A stretch of 17,052 nucleotides of DNA from Planctomycetia bacterium (lineage in GTDB: Bacteria > Planctomycetota > UBA1135 > GCA-002686595). Below the pieces are notes generated by a model that did no database searches, was not told where the DNA came from, and saw only the letters and a program-made list of their open reading frames with translations. Positions 14,322 through 17,052 of this stretch are shown piece by piece. Within the stretch, counting starts at the first letter, position 1; every line of letters starts with the position of its first letter. Position numbers and translations under genes: made by a program. Where the stretch lies: positions 1 through 17,052 of the forward strand of contig SXKQ01000096.1 of assembly GCA_005778045.1 (NCBI GenBank), read 5' to 3'.

Positions 14322-16708
14322 GCGCCGCACAGGGTCGCGGCATGGCGCGTTGGGCGCTCGCGGCGCTGCTGGCGCTGACGTTGCTCGCGTACTGGCCCTC
14401 GCTCTCGGCCGGGTTCACGAACTGGGACGACGATGGGTACGTGACGGAGAACGTCGCCGTGCAGCGTGGGGACGTCGTAGCGCTGCTGCTCGAGCCGTTC
14501 GAGGGCAACCACCACCCGATGACGATGCTCTCGCTCGGCGCGAACCATGCGTGGAGCGGACTGGACGCGGGTTCCTATCACTTCGTCAACGTGCTCCTGC
14601 ACCTCGGATGTACGCTGCTCGTGTTCCTGTTCGTGAGCGGCTTGCTCCAGCGGCAGGCCATGGCACGTGCGCGGGCGGAGCTCGTCGCGCTCGGGACCTC
14701 GGCCGTGTTCGCGCTGCATCCGATGCACGTGGAGTCCGTGGCGTGGGTCTCTGCGCGCAAGGACCCGCTCTACACACTGTTCTTCTTGCTGGCGCTTCTC
14801 GTCTACTTGCGGCACGGCGATCGCCCGCGCGTGGGCACGTTGCTCGCGGCACTGGGCTTCGGTGTGCTGGCGATGCTCTCCAAGCCGGCTGCGGTCGTGT
14901 TGCCGGTTGCGCTCGTGCTCGTCGACTGGCTGCGTGCGCGACCGCTACGCAGAGGCGTCTTGGCGGAAAAGCTGCCGTTCTTCGCCCTCTCGATCGGGGT
15001 GGGACTGGCGACGCTGAGTGCGCAGCACGCCGCGGGTGCCACGAGTGCCGACAGCGCCGTGCCGCTCGGGCGCAGCCTGCTGCACGCTTGCTACGGCTTG
15101 ATGATGTACGGCGTGCGCTTCGTGGCGCCGCTGGATCTCGCGCCGTTCTATCCGTTGCCCGATGCTTCGGCGGAGTTGCCTGGGAGCTATCTGCTGGCGC
15201 CGCTTGTCGTGCTCACGCTCGCGGCTGTCGCTGTCGTGCTGCATCGCAAGGGTGCACGCACGGCCCTGTTTGCGCTCGCCTTCTTCGTGCTGAACCTCGC
15301 GCTCGTTCTGCAAGTGAAGCAGGTGGGGGGCGCGGTGATGGCGGATCGCTACACGTACGTGCCCTACATCGGCCTTGGACTCCTCGCCGGTCTGTTGCTC
15401 GAGCGCGCGACGCGGGAGCGTGGCGATGGAGTTGCGCTCGCGTCCATCGGAGTGCTGGGACTCGCGCTCGCGCCCTTGGCGTGGCGTCAGGCAGGCTTCT
15501 GGCGCGACAGCGAGACGCTCTGGGAGCGCGCATTGGCCGTCGCCCCGAGCGGCCGTGCCTTCGCGAACCGTGGCCAGTTGCGCCAGCGCGCGGGTGACGC
15601 AGCGGGAGCGCTCGCCGACTACGAGCAGGCGCTCGCGCTCGAGCCGGGCAACGTGGCGGCGAACTCCAACCGCGGCATCCTGATGCTGGAGCGCAACGAG
15701 CTGGACAAAGCTCTGGTTGCATTTGAAGCAGCTCTCGCAAGGGAACCTCGCAACGGGCCGGCGCTCGTGGGGCGCGCGCTCGTGCGTCATCGCCGCGGTG
15801 ACGTCGCCGGTGCGCTCGCCGATTGTGACACGGCCGTTGCCGCGAATCCGACGGACGCAATCGCGCGGGGAAATCGAGGGTTCTTCCGGCAGCAGCGTGG
15901 GGACGACGCGGCCGCCAAGGCGGACTACGACGCTGCGCTGGCGCTCGATCCAGCGCTCGAGGTCGCGCGCTCGGGGCTCGCGTCGTTGCTCGGAGCCGAT
16001 CGGAAGGCCTCGCGCTCGCTCGCGGAGCTCGGGCGTGGAATCGAGCTCGCTCCGGAGGACGCGAACCTGCGGTACGAGCGCGCCACGGAGTACCAGAAGC
16101 TTGGGCGCCTCGAGGAGGCGATCGCGGACTGCGATCGGGCTGTGGCAGCGAGGCCGCAGGAGGTGCGTTTCCGCGAGCGACTGTGCGAGCTGCTCGCGCA
16201 GCGCGGGGAGCTGCAGCGCGCGGAGAGCGAGTGCCGACGCTTGCTCGAGCTCGACGCGAGCAATGGCGTCGCCTGCAACCTGTTGGGCGCGATCTGCATG
16301 CAGCAGGGCCGCAACGAGCAGGCCCTCGACTATCTCGACCGATCTCTCGCTGCCAGGCCGCGCGATGCGCAGTCGCTCCAGAACCGCGCCATCGTGTTCC
16401 TGCAGCTGCAACGGCTCCCCGAGGCCGTGCGAGATCTCGAGGTATGCCTCGAAGTCGCGCCCCAGAATGCCGCGATGTGGTCGGACCTCGGCGCGTTGAG
16501 GATGCGCGTGGGGCAGTTGCCCGGCGCCGTCGAGGCCTTCACGCGTGCCATCGGTCTCGATCGCAATCCGACGCTGCGCATGAATCGAGCCCTCGCGTTG
16601 CTCGCGCTCGGTCGTACCGACGAAGCGCGCGCGGACGCGCTCGCTGCCCGTGAAGGCGGAGTGCAGCTGCCGCGCGAGCTCGAGGCGCTGGTGGGATCCG
16701 GGCGCTGA
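14318..16708 (+). CDS. TMTC-like GT-C glycosyltransferase with C-terminal TPR array
   Basis: This 796-residue two-part membrane protein joins a GT-C membrane domain (about 1-405) to roughly eleven TPRs (about 412-790). The N-terminal part has the acidic first loop WDDDGYVTEN (36-45), HPMHVESVAWVSARKDPLY (134 onward) and ADRYTYVP (342-349). These resemble the diagnostic blocks of eukaryotic TMTC O-mannosyltransferases and their bacterial relatives, which take sugar from a lipid-phosphate donor on the outer face. TPRs have the usual 34-residue phase (for example ALADYEQALALEPGN and EAIADCDRAVAARPQ) and probably recognise a protein substrate. The ATG at 14318 overlaps the methyltransferase stop. 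A second ATG at 14342 is possible. Acceptor and sugar are unknown. Confidence 0.9.
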   Translation: MSAAQGRGMARWALAALLALTLLAYWPSLSAGFTNWDDDGYVTENVAVQRGDVVALLLEPFEGNHHPMTMLSLGANHAWSGLDAGSYHFVNVLLHLGCTLLVFLFVSGLLQRQAMARARAELVALGTSAVFALHPMHVESVAWVSARKDPLYTLFFLLALLVYLRHGDRPRVGTLLAALGFGVLAMLSKPAAVVLPVALVLVDWLRARPLRRGVLAEKLPFFALSIGVGLATLSAQHAAGATSADSAVPLGRSLLHACYGLMMYGVRFVAPLDLAPFYPLPDASAELPGSYLLAPLVVLTLAAVAVVLHRKGARTALFALAFFVLNLALVLQVKQVGGAVMADRYTYVPYIGLGLLAGLLLERATRERGDGVALASIGVLGLALAPLAWRQAGFWRDSETLWERALAVAPSGRAFANRGQLRQRAGDAAGALADYEQALALEPGNVAANSNRGILMLERNELDKALVAFEAALAREPRNGPALVGRALVRHRRGDVAGALADCDTAVAANPTDAIARGNRGFFRQQRGDDAAAKADYDAALALDPALEVARSGLASLLGADRKASRSLAELGRGIELAPEDANLRYERATEYQKLGRLEEAIADCDRAVAARPQEVRFRERLCELLAQRGELQRAESECRRLLELDASNGVACNLLGAICMQQGRNEQALDYLDRSLAARPRDAQSLQNRAIVFLQLQRLPEAVRDLEVCLEVAPQNAAMWSDLGALRMRVGQLPGAVEAFTRAIGLDRNPTLRMNRALALLALGRTDEARADALAAREGGVQLPRELEALVGSGR

Positions 16709-16719
16709 GCAAGCTCAGC
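16704..16719. terminator. Palindrome spanning both convergent stop codons
   Basis: GCTGAGC (16704-16710), AA, GCTCAGC (16713-16719) is a perfect 7-2-7 inverted repeat (6-bp stem with a four-base loop if folded). It contains the TGA of the GT-C/TPR gene and the stop of the DUF523 gene on the other strand. No T tract is present, so a bidirectional terminator role is only possible. Confidence 0.35.
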
Positions 16720-17052
16720 CCCGGCGCCCCTCGACGCCTTCGACGGCGATTCCGTTGCGCTGCAGCAGCGCGCTCGTGACACCCGGTCCCGAGACGAGGG
16801 TGCCTCCGACGTGCGTCGAGCAGCTTCCACAGGAAGGAGAGCGCTCCTTGAGGAAGGCGCGTCGGATGCCGCGCGCCTGACAGGCCCGGAGGGCGCCCTT
16901 GGCGCCTTCCACGAACTGTATGGTGACGTCGACGCCCGCGTTCGTCACGACTCGTGCGCGTCCATCGAGCACCGCGGCCGCGCCCTCGTCCTCGATCCAT
17001 GCCGGAGGACGCGGCGTTCCGAGGCCACCGTGCTCCTCGGGGCAAAACGGAA
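16715..17052 (-). CDS. DUF523/TudS-family protein, N-terminus beyond window
   Basis: The frame is open from the window edge for about 111 codons. It begins PFCPEEHGGLGTPRPPA, continues TNAGVDVTIQFVEGAKGAL, and carries LKERSPSCGS before ending. CPE..GGL.TPRPP and the SPSCG segment are hallmarks of DUF523. Family members include thiouracil desulfurase TudS, which binds a [4Fe-4S] cluster through three Cys. The two Cys of CPE and SPSCG are visible and the first would lie upstream of 17052. A GTG at 16972 would give only 85 residues and remove the CPE motif, so the longer reading is correct. It converges on the GT-C/TPR gene with a six-base gap. Whether it desulfurates thiouracil is not known. 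Confidence 0.88.
   Translation of the reverse strand, partial: PFCPEEHGGLGTPRPPAWIEDEGAAAVLDGRARVVTNAGVDVTIQFVEGAKGALRACQARGIRRAFLKERSPSCGSCSTHVGGTLVSGPGVTSALLQRNGIAVEGVEGRRG

Noticed and set aside
14945..16411. A long minus-strand frame opposite the TPR region
   Set aside because: It mirrors the repeat periodicity of the real TPR gene on the plus strand and has no domain of its own.
1..17052. CRISPR arrays, tRNA/rRNA genes, insertion sequences, prophage or integrase genes
   Set aside because: No direct-repeat array, cloverleaf, rRNA signature, transposase or integrase motif was found when reading both strands. Repetition seen at 15554-16690 is protein-level TPR repetition only.

Overview
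This is a very GC-rich bacterial window with densely packed genes on both strands. There is no sign of phage, transposon, plasmid, CRISPR, tRNA or rRNA. The gene families fit a high-GC environmental bacterium, possibly a Planctomycetota relative: a HEAT-repeat plus VWA secreted protein, a Tat-exported TIM-barrel sugar isomerase/epimerase homologue, a DUF6265-type lipoprotein, and a TMTC-like membrane glycosyltransferase with a long TPR tail. That placement is inference from gene content, not proof.

Region 1 (1-2823, minus strand) is an ABC-2-type exporter operon read right to left: ATPase, permease, second ATPase, then the start of a second permease cut by the window edge. Each junction is a 4-bp stop/start overlap. 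The first ATPase has Thr where the Walker A Lys should be, while its other motifs are intact, so the two ATPases may not be equivalent.

Region 2 (2974-7471, plus strand) holds a single-pass membrane protein with a coiled coil and no recognised family, a Tat-exported TIM-barrel protein, a lipoprotein gene broken by one in-frame TAG, and a secreted alpha/beta hydrolase resembling the cutinase/PETase/dienelactone hydrolase group. Region 3 (7448-10182) holds yciB on the minus strand (its 3' end overlaps the hydrolase gene by 24 bp), then mutY and a DPM1-like polyprenyl-phosphate glycosyltransferase on the plus strand.

Region 4 (10262-16708, plus strand) is a tight four-gene operon: a HEAT/VWA protein, a YbhN/LPG-synthase-TM-like membrane protein, a SAM methyltransferase, and a TMTC-like GT-C glycosyltransferase with about eleven TPRs. 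With the DPM1-like enzyme just upstream, this looks like a candidate envelope glycan or glycolipid module. It is the best lead here for an undescribed system, but the link is inference from proximity. A DUF523/TudS-family gene (minus strand, cut by the window end) converges on it across a small palindrome that contains both stop codons.

A second theme is transcription start architecture. Several starts without a Shine-Dalgarno have a TAnnnT-like -10 element only 6-9 bases upstream, which suggests leaderless or near-leaderless mRNAs. A few other genes have clear GGAGG-type sites.
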